Source: Micropruina glycogenica
GTDB lineage: Bacteria > Actinomycetota > Actinomycetes > Propionibacteriales > Propionibacteriaceae
Direction: 5' to 3'
Assembly (NCBI RefSeq): GCF_900289045.1
Contig: NZ_LT985188.1
Location: forward strand, 2,046,001-2,110,000
DNA length: 64,000 nucleotides
Shown: piece after piece, positions 1 through 8,724 of the stretch
Numbering within the stretch: position 1 is the first letter of the stretch
How the letters are laid out: each line of letters opens with the position of its first letter
Made by a program: the position numbers and the translations under genes
Notes under the pieces: generated by a model
Told to the model about the DNA's origin: nothing
The model's database searches: none
The model's input: only the letters and a program-made list of their open reading frames with translations

Positions 1-669
1 CTGAGCGGCGAATCAGCCCACCGGCGCAGCAGCTTGCTGGGCGCAGACGACGCGCTGATTCGCGAGTACCGCCCCCGCGACGAGATGCGCCGCATTCACT
101 GGCCGTCCACGGCCCGCACCGGTTCGCTGATGGTGCGCCGCGAGGAGCACGCCTGGGAGCCGAGCGCGCTGATTCTGCTCGACAACCGATCCGAGTCGCA
201 CACCGGGGTGGGCTCGCGCTCGAGCTTCGAATGGGCGGTCTCGGCCGCGGCGTCCATCGGTGTGCACCTGCTCGACGCGGGCTACGACATCGACCTGGTG
301 GACGCCGCCGGCAACTCCCTGGCCGCCGTCGAGGGCGACTCGGTGCGCGAGGCGCTGCTCGACCATCTCACCGACGCCCGGCTCGGCAACGCCTACGAGT
401 TGGCCGGCGCGATCGGTCCGGGCGACCGGGCCCGCGGCCAGTTGCTGATCGCCGTGCTCGGCCGGCTGTCGCACGCCGACGCGATCACGCTGACCAATGC
501 CCGCCGCGATGGACGGCTCTGCCGTGCGATCATCATTCAGCCGGCACCCGACGGCGACGACGACCCCGCCGAAGCACTCATCGCGGGCGGCTGGCACGTG
601 GTGCGTCCGGCTGCCCAGCTGAGCGTCGCCGACGCCTGGGCGGCCCTCGACTGGGGTGGCCGGCGATGA
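1..669 (+). CDS. DUF58 domain protein, C-terminal part (cut by window edge)
   Basis: The reading frame is open from base 1 and gives the last 222 residues of a larger protein. It contains the DUF58 signature REYRPRDEMRRIHW near residue 21, followed by a vWA-like alpha/beta region. DUF58 proteins usually have N-terminal membrane helices, which would lie outside the window. The family commonly sits in a MoxR ATPase - DUF58 - transglutaminase operon of unsettled function, thought to concern envelope or chaperone-like roles. The stop overlaps the next start by 4 bp (ATGA), so the two genes are almost certainly co-transcribed and co-translated. The true start is not visible. Confidence 0.88.
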   Translation: MSGESAHRRSSLLGADDALIREYRPRDEMRRIHWPSTARTGSLMVRREEHAWEPSALILLDNRSESHTGVGSRSSFEWAVSAAASIGVHLLDAGYDIDLVDAAGNSLAAVEGDSVREALLDHLTDARLGNAYELAGAIGPGDRARGQLLIAVLGRLSHADAITLTNARRDGRLCRAIIIQPAPDGDDDPAEALIAGGWHVVRPAAQLSVADAWAALDWGGRR

Positions 670-2804
670 GAGGGTCCGACCGCCTCGGGCTGGCGCTGAT
701 GGCCGCGCTGGCGCTGTCGCTGACGGCGCTCGAACCGGTGACCGCCGACGGCAGGCTGTATCTGGAAGCGCTGGCGATGATCGTCGTGGTGTGCGCCAGC
801 GGCATCGTCACCCGCCGGCTGCTGCCCACCGACCGCGGCGCGCGACTGATTCAGGCCCTGGTCGCGTTCGCGGCGCTGGTCGCGCTGGCCATGTTCGAGG
901 GCGTCAGCACCAACCCGTTCGGAATCCCCGACCTGCTGGCCACCGCCCTGCGCTGGACCGTGGAGTCGTCGGCCCCGATGCCGCCCAACCAGGCGGTGCG
1001 AATCGTGGCCGTGACAGCGGTCACCCTGCTGGCCTTGCTGGCCGACCAGTTGTCGATCTCGCTCAGCAACCCCGGCGCCGCGCTGCTGCCCTTGGGCGTG
1101 CCCTACCTGATCGCTGCGTTCGCCCTGCCGACCCTGGTGACCTTCTGGCCGTTGCTGTGGCTGGCCGTCGGCTATGTGCTGGTGCTGCTGGCCGATGCAG
1201 CCGACCGCAGTCGGGTGCTGCGCTTTCAGGCTGTGGGTGGTTCACGCTGGGGCATGCTGCTCGGCGGCGCGATCAGCCTGCTGTGCGCGCTGCTGGTGGC
1301 CGGCCTGGCCGGTGTGTTCACCCCGGGCCTCGACCCTGACCGCGGCGCGCCGTTCAGTGGGCAGGGGCCGGTGCAGATGGGCGATCCGTCGCTCGACCTG
1401 CGACGCAACCTGCAGCAGCCGATGGACCGCCGGGTGATCAGCTACACCACCGGCCGCGACACCGGCTCATACCTGCGCATGACCTCGTTGCCGGCCTTCG
1501 ACGAGACCGGCTTTCACCTCAACCCGATCGACCTGATGACCGGCTCGCTGCCGGCCCCCGAGGGCGCACCGGGCGGCCTGGCCCGGTTCACCATCGAGGT
1601 GGCCGTCGACGACTTCAACGCCGAATGGCTGCCGCTGCCCTACGCCCCGGCGGCCTTCACCGCCGACGGCGACTGGCGCTACGACCCGGTGTCTCTCAGC
1701 GTGCTGTCGGCCGGCCCGCAGCAGAAGCGGGCCACCAACGGCCTGACGTACTCGGCAACGGTGGTCGACGTGACGCCGACCCGCGCCGAATTGTCCCGGG
1801 CCATCGCCGGACGGCCCCGCGACACCTTCACCGCCGCGCTGCCCGCCGACTTTCCCACCGAGATCATCGAGATCGCCAGGCGAATCACCAGTGCGGCCAA
1901 AACCGACGGCGAGAAGGCGATCCTGCTGCAGGACTGGCTGCGCTCGTCGGTGTTCAGCTACAGCACCGAACCGGCGCCCGGCTCGGGCTACGAGGCGTTG
2001 ACCCAGTTTCTGCTGGTCGACCGCAGCGGGTACTGCGAGCAGTTCGCCTCGTCGATGGCCGTGATGGCCCGGGCGCTGGGCATTCCGTCGCGGGTGGCCA
2101 TCGGCTTTCTGCCCGGCCGGCAGGTGGGCGGTCATTACGAGGTGAACATTCGCGACATGCACGCCTGGCCCGAGTTGTTCTTCGCCGGGCTGGGCTGGGT
2201 CAGTTTCGAACCGACCCCGAGCGTCGCGACGCCGCCCACCTACACCGGTGCGGCGAACGCGTCCCCCTCCCCCAGCCCGTCCGCCAGCCCGACCCCCAGC
2301 CGCTCGACCGCGAGCGACGAGCCGAGCGCCGAGGCGTCCACCCCGGCCGACGACGAGCCGACCGTGATCACCGACGCGGACCTGTCGTGGCTGGGCTGGC
2401 TGGGCGCCGGCGTCGGGCTGCTGGTGGTGGCGCTGCTGCCCTCGTTGGTTCGTCGCGGACGGCGGGCGCGCCGGCTGGCGGCGGCCGCGCCGCGCGAGGC
2501 GGTCAGCGGGGCCTGGGACGAGCTGCGCGACAGCGTGTGGGACGCCGGCTACGAGTGGCCGCGCGGGTCGGCACGAAAGATCGGCGGCGAGGTGGCACGC
2601 ACACTGCCCGACGACGCGGCCGCGGCGATGGGCCGGGTGGCGGTGCTGGTGGAGCGATCCCGCTACGCCGAGTCGGTGGGCGACACAGCAGGGCTGGGCG
2701 ACGACGTCCGGCAGGTGCGGGTCGCGGTGGCAGAACGGGGCCGCGGCTGGTGGCGCAAGGTGCTGCCACGGTCGCTGTGGCGCGGATTCTGGTGGAAGGG
2801 CTGA
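666..2804 (+). CDS. TgpA-like membrane transglutaminase (DUF3488 / transglutaminase core / DUF4129-like tail)
   Basis: The protein has 712 residues. The frame is open further upstream, but ATG 666 overlapping the DUF58 stop gives a start directly before the first hydrophobic helix. About six membrane helices fill residues 1-220, as in DUF3488. A periplasmic-side transglutaminase-like domain follows, with the catalytic Cys at about residue 457 (GYCEQFASSMAVMARALGIP) and His at about 499 (DMHAW). After a Pro/Ser-rich linker (about 530-565) come one more helix and a basic cytoplasmic tail. TgpA-type proteins are membrane-bound transglutaminase or protease homologues whose substrate is mostly unknown. 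Partner: the upstream DUF58 gene. Confidence 0.88.
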   Translation: MRGSDRLGLALMAALALSLTALEPVTADGRLYLEALAMIVVVCASGIVTRRLLPTDRGARLIQALVAFAALVALAMFEGVSTNPFGIPDLLATALRWTVESSAPMPPNQAVRIVAVTAVTLLALLADQLSISLSNPGAALLPLGVPYLIAAFALPTLVTFWPLLWLAVGYVLVLLADAADRSRVLRFQAVGGSRWGMLLGGAISLLCALLVAGLAGVFTPGLDPDRGAPFSGQGPVQMGDPSLDLRRNLQQPMDRRVISYTTGRDTGSYLRMTSLPAFDETGFHLNPIDLMTGSLPAPEGAPGGLARFTIEVAVDDFNAEWLPLPYAPAAFTADGDWRYDPVSLSVLSAGPQQKRATNGLTYSATVVDVTPTRAELSRAIAGRPRDTFTAALPADFPTEIIEIARRITSAAKTDGEKAILLQDWLRSSVFSYSTEPAPGSGYEALTQFLLVDRSGYCEQFASSMAVMARALGIPSRVAIGFLPGRQVGGHYEVNIRDMHAWPELFFAGLGWVSFEPTPSVATPPTYTGAANASPSPSPSASPTPSRSTASDEPSAEASTPADDEPTVITDADLSWLGWLGAGVGLLVVALLPSLVRRGRRARRLAAAAPREAVSGAWDELRDSVWDAGYEWPRGSARKIGGEVARTLPDDAAAAMGRVAVLVERSRYAESVGDTAGLGDDVRQVRVAVAERGRGWWRKVLPRSLWRGFWWKG

Positions 2805-2880
2805 TCCGCTCGTCACACCGGTCGAGACACCTCTTTGGTTGCGTTTTGCTTCCGCGGAGCGGGGGCGCCCTCGCCTAACC

Positions 2881-2906
2881 GTCATCCCGGCGAACGCCGG
2901 GATCTC
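2881..2906. repeat. Repeat A (REP-like palindrome) copy
   Basis: A short dyad, CCCGGCGAACGCCGGG with flanking GTCAT/ATCTC, lies in the 229-bp spacer after the transglutaminase gene. The same unit recurs at 5669, 8763, 8961, 9016, 13865, 44313, 44372, 44405, 44438 and 62631. It can form a small hairpin between the flanking convergent genes and may act as a transcription terminator. A half-copy of repeat B (GGTCGAGAC) lies at about 2819. Confidence 0.8.
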
Positions 2907-3033
2907 CCAACGTGAGTCCGCGTTTACGGCCCTGCGCCGCGGTGACCTCAATGGGCGCGCAGCAACGACTCAGGGCCGCGGCGCACGGGGTGAAATAGGG
3001 AGGATGCTTGGAGACCGGAGCTGAGGAGGCCTA

Positions 3034-3408
3034 CTACTGGCCGCCCTCGTCTTGGCGACGGCGCCAGCGCTCTTCGATCTTGTCCATGAACGCCTTCTCG
3101 CCCTGCGGTGAGCGAGCGGTGGGACGGCTGGCCGACACCTCGCCGACATGACGCCACGAGGTGACGGCGATCACGCTGGCGGCCAGCATGATGACGAAAC
3201 CGGCGATGCTGAGGGCAGGGCTCACTTCCATGCCGCCGACCAAACAGGCGACACCGATCAGGAAACCGATACCGGCGATGGCCGCCCGTCGCCGGTGCAA
3301 CCGGCGCGTGGTGGTACCGCGCAACGCATTGGCCAGCTTGGGGTCCTCAGCTTCGAGAGCCGCTTCCATCTGGTCAAGGAGTCGCTGTTCCTCCTCGGAG
3401 AGAGCCAT
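3034..3408 (-). CDS. DUF3040 domain membrane protein
   Basis: A 124-residue protein starting MALSEEEQRLLDQMEAAL, the typical beginning of DUF3040 proteins. The frame extends upstream to 3552, but the ATG at 3408 has a good ribosome binding site (GGGAGG) and matches the family start. An N-terminal acidic helix (about 1-40) is followed by an Arg-rich patch and two membrane helices (about 45-90), then a charged tail. The family is actinobacterial and of unknown function; it is often near mraZ/mraW, which are not seen here. It converges with the transglutaminase gene. Confidence 0.85.
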   Translation of the reverse strand: MALSEEEQRLLDQMEAALEAEDPKLANALRGTTTRRLHRRRAAIAGIGFLIGVACLVGGMEVSPALSIAGFVIMLAASVIAVTSWRHVGEVSASRPTARSPQGEKAFMDKIEERWRRRQDEGGQ

Positions 3409-3658
3409 GCCAACCTCCCTTCGGTCAGGCGCGTAAGACTCGAACGGATCAAGTCTAGGCGGGCGATTGTCCAAACGGAACAGTGCCCGTCGACTCTGCC
3501 GAAACGTCCGGCCCGACAGCGAATCAATACCACCGTCAGAACGCCCCAGCACCGGTGCCGAGGTGCCCGAATGCGCATGATTCGCGCCTGAACCTCAGGT
3601 CGAGAGGTGGGTCGCCGTCGACGTTCAAGCTGCCGGGTCGGAAGCGAAGACAGGTCAA

Positions 3659-4969
3659 TCAGGGGCGTTTCGGCGCGTATCCGTGCCGAGTCAGCACCGC
3701 CCGCTGCACACCGTTCGGGCCGAACTTGCGCCGCACGGCGTCCGCGGCCAGTTCTGCCTCGCGCCAGCCCCGGTCGGGGGCGTCCAGGGTGGGTTGGCAG
3801 TACGCCTTGTCGGCGTCCACCAGGCCCTCGACCCGAATGCCGACCCGGCGAATGCGGGGCCGTTCGAGGCCGAGTTTGCCGAGCAGCTTCAGGGCCTGGG
3901 CGTGCAGTTCGTCGGTGGAGTCGGTGGGGCTGGCCAGGGTGAGCGAGCGCGAGATGGTGCGAAAGTCGGCGAACCGCAGGTTGAGCGTGACCACCCGGCC
4001 GAGCACCCCGGCCTGCCGCATGCGCCAGGCCACCGTGCCGGCCACCCGCAGCAGTTCGGCCCGAACCACCGCCGGGTCGTCGGTGTCACGGCTGAACGTC
4101 TCTTGGCAGCCGACGCCACGCTCGCCCGGCCGGGCGACCACCCGCCGTCCGTCACGACCCCAGGCGAGTTCGGACAGCAGCGAGCCCTGATGCGGGCCGA
4201 AGGCGCGCCGCAGGGTGCCGGCCGGGGTGTTGGCCAGGTCGGCGACGGTCATGATGCCGAGCCGGTGCAGCTTGTCGGCGGTGGCCTCGCCCACACCCCA
4301 GATCTTGCCGACCGGCAGCGGGTGCAGAAACGACGTGACGTCGCCGGGCAGCACCTCGACCAGACCGTCGGGTTTGGCCTGACCCGAGGCGATCTTGGCG
4401 ACGAACTTGGACGGGCCGATGCCGACCGAGCAGGTGATGCCCTGTTCGTCGGCCACCAGGGCGCGCAGATACTCACCGATCGCGCGTGGACTGCCGAAAA
4501 CGCGCTGGCTACCCGTTACATCGAGGTATGCCTCGTCGATGGACGCGCTCTCGACGTGCGCGGTGACCGACTCGAAGGCGGCCACGATACCTGCCGACAC
4601 CTCGCCGTAGGTGTCGAAATCGGGCGGCACGGCGACTGCCTGCGGGCACAACCGGCGGGCTCTGGACGACGGCATGCCGCCCTCGATGCCGAACGCGCGG
4701 GCCTCGTAGTTGGCGCTCAGCACCACGCCGCGCTCGGCGCCGCCGACGAACATCGGCCGGCCGAGGAGTTCGGGGCGGCGGCGCAGCTCGACCGAGGCGT
4801 AGAAGGCGTCCATGTCGATGTGCATGATCACCCGGTCGGCTCTGGTGGGGCCGCCGGGGTCGGACGGGGTGATCGGGTCGGTGGGCAGCGCGGGGGTGGA
4901 TGGCAGCCAGTCCGACCACGACCGGCGGGGTGTAGCCGGCGGACGCTCGGTGAACGGCGGGGCGGTCAT
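3659..4969 (-). CDS. dinB: DNA polymerase IV (Y-family translesion polymerase)
   Basis: A 436-residue Y-family polymerase. Motifs in order: HIDMDAFYASVE at residues 50-61 (metal-binding Asp52), the SIDEAYLDVTG palm motif with the second acidic pair, CSVGIGPSKFVAKIAS, a helix-hairpin-helix thumb region, and a little-finger domain (CQETFSRDTDD onward). An N-terminal extension of about 45 residues rich in Pro/Thr precedes the catalytic core. ATG 4969 overlaps the dnaE2 stop by 4 bp (ATGA), better than the upstream ATG at 4999. It is the last gene of the SOS-controlled operon. No clear QLxLF clamp-binding motif is visible at the C-terminus, which ends GYAPKRP. Confidence 0.93.
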   Translation of the reverse strand: MTAPPFTERPPATPRRSWSDWLPSTPALPTDPITPSDPGGPTRADRVIMHIDMDAFYASVELRRRPELLGRPMFVGGAERGVVLSANYEARAFGIEGGMPSSRARRLCPQAVAVPPDFDTYGEVSAGIVAAFESVTAHVESASIDEAYLDVTGSQRVFGSPRAIGEYLRALVADEQGITCSVGIGPSKFVAKIASGQAKPDGLVEVLPGDVTSFLHPLPVGKIWGVGEATADKLHRLGIMTVADLANTPAGTLRRAFGPHQGSLLSELAWGRDGRRVVARPGERGVGCQETFSRDTDDPAVVRAELLRVAGTVAWRMRQAGVLGRVVTLNLRFADFRTISRSLTLASPTDSTDELHAQALKLLGKLGLERPRIRRVGIRVEGLVDADKAYCQPTLDAPDRGWREAELAADAVRRKFGPNGVQRAVLTRHGYAPKRP

Positions 4970-7900
4970 CGTCCGGAACTTCCGGGGCTGCTGTGCCACA
5001 GCTTGCGCGAGGTGATGCTCTCCCCCGCCGGCTTGACGTCGGCGTAGGGCGACTGCTGAAAGCCACTGGCGTGCACCAGCACCCGGCGGCGGCCCTCGGC
5101 GTCGCCCACGCCGAAACCGTCCGGCACCTCGGCCATCAACTCACGAACCCGTTGCAGGGCTTGGTCGCTGTCGCCGGTTTCGGTGAGCGATTGGGTGTAG
5201 AGGTTGTGCAGCACGGTGAGGTCCCAGGCGCCAGTGGCGCGCACCGACACCCCGCGCGGGCCGGTGCGGCGCAGTTCGCCCCGCACCAGCAGCAGCCACG
5301 AGGCGAACACGGTGGCGGCGTAGGGGCCCTGGGCGTCTTCGAAGAAGGTGGCATCAGCCGGGCCGGTGGAGTCGTCGACGGTGAGAAAGACCACCCGTCG
5401 TCCGGAGCGCACCGGCGGCGTCTGGGTGGCCACCTTCACCCCGGCGATCAGCACCTCGCCCCGGCTGCGCCGGCTGAGCAGGTCGGCGGCGAAGGTGACG
5501 CCGATGGCGTCCAGCAACGGCAGGTAGCCGATGAGCAGGTGCTTGCTGGCGTCCAGGCCGATGATCTCGAGTTCGGCGCTGAGCCGCTCGGAATCGCTCA
5601 ACTCGGCCAGCCCGGTGGGGGTGACGTCGGCGGGCCACGGCTGGTCGAGCCTGTCGAGGCCCTTTTCGCCATCCCGGCGAACGCCGGGATCTCTCGTCGG
5701 CCACCGATCGTCCAGGCCTTCGGTGAAGTCGAGCGGCAGCTGAATCTCTTGCGGTGCGACCGGCTTGGCGGTCTGCGCCTGGCGCCGGGCCTGCTCACGC
5801 GGGTCGCCGCCGGTCTCGGCCGGACGAGGTGCGCTCAGCCCGCGGGCCCGTCCGTGCGCGCGCACGTGGGCGCGGTCGGCCCGCTCGAGGTCGGCGACGG
5901 CGAGCAGCAGGTCGCGGCGGGTGATCCGGCCGCGGCGACGCACGGCCGTCGGTGCTTCGATGCCGTAGAGGGCGTCGAACGCGCCGGCCAGCGCCAGCCG
6001 TTCGGTGATGTCGGACGGGTTGCCGGTGCGCTGCCAGAAGTCGGTCAGCGAGTGGTAGGGACGGCCGGCGACGATGCGGGCGATCTCGGCCTCGGTGATG
6101 CCCTTCACGTCGGCCAGCGACAACCGGATGCCGTAGCCGCGTCCGTCCGGCAGTCCGTCGCCGGGGGTGAGCCGCTTGCCGCGGGTCGGCAGGTCGGGCG
6201 TGGGCAGATCGGGGCGCGAGATTACGTCCGATTCGGCACCCCTGGGCGCCTGCTGAGCGCGGGGGGTGACCGCGAGTTTCTCCACCCGGTACGCCTCGTC
6301 GCTCACGTTCACGTCCAACCCCATGATCGTGATGCCGCACCGCCGCGCCTCTTCGAGGATCAGCCGCTTCGGGTACATGCCCGGGTCATGGGTGAGCACG
6401 CCGGCCAGAAAGTGCGCCGGGTAGTGCCGCTTCAACCAGGCCGACTGGTAGGTGGGCAGCGCGAACGCCGCCGCGTGCGCCTTGCAGAAGCCGAAGGACG
6501 CGAACGACTCCAGCACGAACCACACCCGGTCGACCACCGCTTGGCTATACCCGCGCTTCAGCGTGGTGGGCACGAACCAGCGCTTCACGTCGGCCTGCGA
6601 GTCGCGCTTGCCGAGCGCCCTTCGCGCCTCGTCGCCCTGGGCCAGCGTGCAGCCGGTCATGGTCGCGATGATCTGAATCACCTGCTCGTGAAACACCACC
6701 ACCCCACCGGTCTCGGCCAGCGCCGGGGTCAGGTCGGGGTGCAGGTAGTGGGCCGCCTTCCACCCCTGCCGGGCCTCGAGAAACGGCACCACCATCTCTG
6801 ACTTCACCGGCCCGGGCCGAAACAGCGAGATGTCGATGATGATGTCGGAGAAGTCCGACGGCCCGAACTTGCCGACCAGTTCGCGCTGGCCGGGCGATTC
6901 GATCTGAAAGCACCCCAGGGTGACCGACTTGCCGATCATGTCGTAGGTCTGCGGGTCGTCGTAGGGGGCGAGCACGTCCACGTCGACCTCGACGCCCTCG
7001 ACCCGGCGAATCTCGCTCAGGGCGTGCGCCATCGCCGACTGCATGCGAATGCCCAGCACGTCGAGCTTGAGCAGGCCGAGTTCTTCGACGTCGTCCTTGT
7101 CGAACTGGCTCATCGGAAAGCCGCCGAAGCTGGCCTCGACCGGGGTGCGGTCGAGCAGCGTGGTGTCCGAGAGCAGCACCCCGCACGGGTGCAGCGCCAC
7201 GTGCCGGGGCAGCCCGTCCAGCGATTCGACCAGCGAGAACAGCACGTCGAGCCGGCGCTCCCCCAGCCCGGCCGCGCGCAGCTCGGGCAGGTCGCGCAGG
7301 GCCGAGCGGGCGTCGGCGGCGCGAATGTGCGGAAACGCCTTGGCGATCGCGTCGATCTCACGCGGCGGCAGGCTGAGCGCAGCACCGACGTCGCGGATCG
7401 CGTGCCGGACGCGGTAGGTCTCCATCATCGCCACACAGGCCACCCGCTCGCCGCCGAAGACGTCGAGAATGGCGTCGTAGATCTCGGTGCGCCGGGCCGA
7501 TTCGACGTCGATGTCGATGTCGGGCAGCACTTGGCGCAGCGGCGACAGAAAGCGTTCCATGATCAGCCCGTAGCGAATCGGGTCGACCCCCGAGATGCCG
7601 AGCAGGTAGTTGACCAGCGAACCCGCCCCCGAGCCGCGGGCGGCGCAGCGAATGTCGAGCCGTCCGATCATCGCGACCACCTCGGCGACGGTCAGAAAGT
7701 AGGTGGCGAAGCCGAGGGTGTCGATGACGGCGAGCTCGTCGGCCAGCCGGGCGTCGATCGCCGGGGTGGACGTGCCGTAGCGGGTCGCGATGCCGGCCTC
7801 ACAACGCAGTGTCAGCGCGGTCATCGCGTCGGGTGCGGTGCCGCGCACGTCGAGTACGTCGAACTCGGGCAGGTGGATCTCACCCAGCCCGATGTCGGCT

Positions 7901-8724
7901 TTGGGGTCGAGCCGGCAGCGGGTGGCGAGCATGCGGGTGTCGCCGATCAGGGCTTCGGCGTCGCGCCGGCAGGCCAGCCGGGCCACCTCGTCGGCCGCGG
8001 CCAGCATCTCTTTGCCGGTCTTGAGGTAGCCCTCGGCGTTGCGCCGGTCGATGTTGCGCGCGTCCAGCGGCACCAGCCGGCGCGAGGCGTCCAGCACGTC
8101 AAGGGTGGGCGCCAGGTGCTTGCCGGCCATCCGGACGGCGTTGGTGAGCACCCCGGTGATGCCGTGGGCGTCGGCGAAGCCGAGCATGCGTCCGGCCAGC
8201 GCGGCCGACCCGGCACCCTGGCCGGGGGTGTGCTGGTTGGTGACGGCGATGGCGAGCCGGTGCCGCTCGACCACGTTCAGCCAGCCGCGCAGCACCCGTT
8301 CGGCGTCGTCGGACGACCCGGACGCCAGGGCCCGGCCCAGGTCGGAGTCGTCGCCCAGCGTGACCACCAGGTCGTCGTGGCCGGCGATCAGCTCGGGCGT
8401 GCAGTGCGGCTTACCGCGCTCGCCGGCCAGATGCACCGCCGAGGTGAGCCGGCACAGCGACGCCCACCCCTTGCGCGAGGTGGCGAGGCTGACCGCACGA
8501 GAGCCGTCGGCCATGGTGTGATCGACCCCGACCACCGGTGCGATGCCGGTGCGCTGGCAGGCACGAGCGAACTTGACCGCGCCGTAGAGGCCGTCGCGGT
8601 CGGTGATGGCGAGGGTGTCCATCTCGGCGTCGGCGGCGGCCGCGACCAGCGCCGCCGGCTGGGACGCCCCGTAGCGCAGCGAATAGCCGGACGCCACGCG
8701 CAGGTGCACGAACGGGTCGCTCAT
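4966..8724 (-). CDS. dnaE2: Error-prone DNA polymerase III alpha subunit DnaE2
   Basis: A 1252-residue C-family polymerase of the DnaE2 type: N-terminal PHP domain (starts FVHLRVASGYSLRYGAS), polymerase core with the acidic triad in LPDIDIDVESARR, helix-hairpin-helix region and a C-terminal OB domain. DnaE2 replicates past damage in the actinobacterial mutasome. A possible clamp-binding motif, QLPLDF, lies at about residue 990. Two segments look like translated dispersed repeats: residues about 815-840 (QQAPRGAESDVISRPD, repeat D) and about 1011-1028 (RDPGVRRDGEKGLDRLDQP, repeats A and B). Both fall in variable linkers, so the enzyme may remain active. It overlaps the HEPN gene by 4 bp upstream and dinB by 4 bp downstream. 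Confidence 0.95.
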   Translation of the reverse strand: MSDPFVHLRVASGYSLRYGASQPAALVAAAADAEMDTLAITDRDGLYGAVKFARACQRTGIAPVVGVDHTMADGSRAVSLATSRKGWASLCRLTSAVHLAGERGKPHCTPELIAGHDDLVVTLGDDSDLGRALASGSSDDAERVLRGWLNVVERHRLAIAVTNQHTPGQGAGSAALAGRMLGFADAHGITGVLTNAVRMAGKHLAPTLDVLDASRRLVPLDARNIDRRNAEGYLKTGKEMLAAADEVARLACRRDAEALIGDTRMLATRCRLDPKADIGLGEIHLPEFDVLDVRGTAPDAMTALTLRCEAGIATRYGTSTPAIDARLADELAVIDTLGFATYFLTVAEVVAMIGRLDIRCAARGSGAGSLVNYLLGISGVDPIRYGLIMERFLSPLRQVLPDIDIDVESARRTEIYDAILDVFGGERVACVAMMETYRVRHAIRDVGAALSLPPREIDAIAKAFPHIRAADARSALRDLPELRAAGLGERRLDVLFSLVESLDGLPRHVALHPCGVLLSDTTLLDRTPVEASFGGFPMSQFDKDDVEELGLLKLDVLGIRMQSAMAHALSEIRRVEGVEVDVDVLAPYDDPQTYDMIGKSVTLGCFQIESPGQRELVGKFGPSDFSDIIIDISLFRPGPVKSEMVVPFLEARQGWKAAHYLHPDLTPALAETGGVVVFHEQVIQIIATMTGCTLAQGDEARRALGKRDSQADVKRWFVPTTLKRGYSQAVVDRVWFVLESFASFGFCKAHAAAFALPTYQSAWLKRHYPAHFLAGVLTHDPGMYPKRLILEEARRCGITIMGLDVNVSDEAYRVEKLAVTPRAQQAPRGAESDVISRPDLPTPDLPTRGKRLTPGDGLPDGRGYGIRLSLADVKGITEAEIARIVAGRPYHSLTDFWQRTGNPSDITERLALAGAFDALYGIEAPTAVRRRGRITRRDLLLAVADLERADRAHVRAHGRARGLSAPRPAETGGDPREQARRQAQTAKPVAPQEIQLPLDFTEGLDDRWPTRDPGVRRDGEKGLDRLDQPWPADVTPTGLAELSDSERLSAELEIIGLDASKHLLIGYLPLLDAIGVTFAADLLSRRSRGEVLIAGVKVATQTPPVRSGRRVVFLTVDDSTGPADATFFEDAQGPYAATVFASWLLLVRGELRRTGPRGVSVRATGAWDLTVLHNLYTQSLTETGDSDQALQRVRELMAEVPDGFGVGDAEGRRRVLVHASGFQQSPYADVKPAGESITSRKLWHSSPGSSGR
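5640..5694. repeat. Repeats A and B inside dnaE2
   Basis: An intact palindromic repeat A (5669-5694, CCCGGCGAACGCCGGG) sits beside a repeat B copy (TGGTCGAGCCTGTCGAGG, about 5641-5660) within the dnaE2 frame, encoding RDPGVRRDGEKGLDRLDQP. Elsewhere in the window the same two elements occupy intergenic DNA, so this looks like an in-frame insertion into a surface linker. Confidence 0.8.
6229..6259. repeat. Repeat D copy inside dnaE2
   Basis: 31 bp identical to 8829-8859, with the core GGCACCCCTGGGCGCC. The preceding CGCGAGATTACGTCCG also reappears, inverted, at 8875-8890. In dnaE2 it encodes QQAPRGAES; in the HEPN gene the same amino acids appear. Confidence 0.8.

Noticed and set aside
231-665. 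N-terminal extension of the transglutaminase gene to 231
   Set aside because: It overlaps the DUF58 coding frame, is Arg/Pro-rich shadow translation, and ATG 666 with ATGA overlap is clearly better.
1467-2951. Long antisense frame opposite the transglutaminase gene
   Set aside because: High GC leaves open antisense frames; composition is Arg/Gly/His-rich without any domain. The same applies to many long frames opposite dnaE2, secY and rplB.
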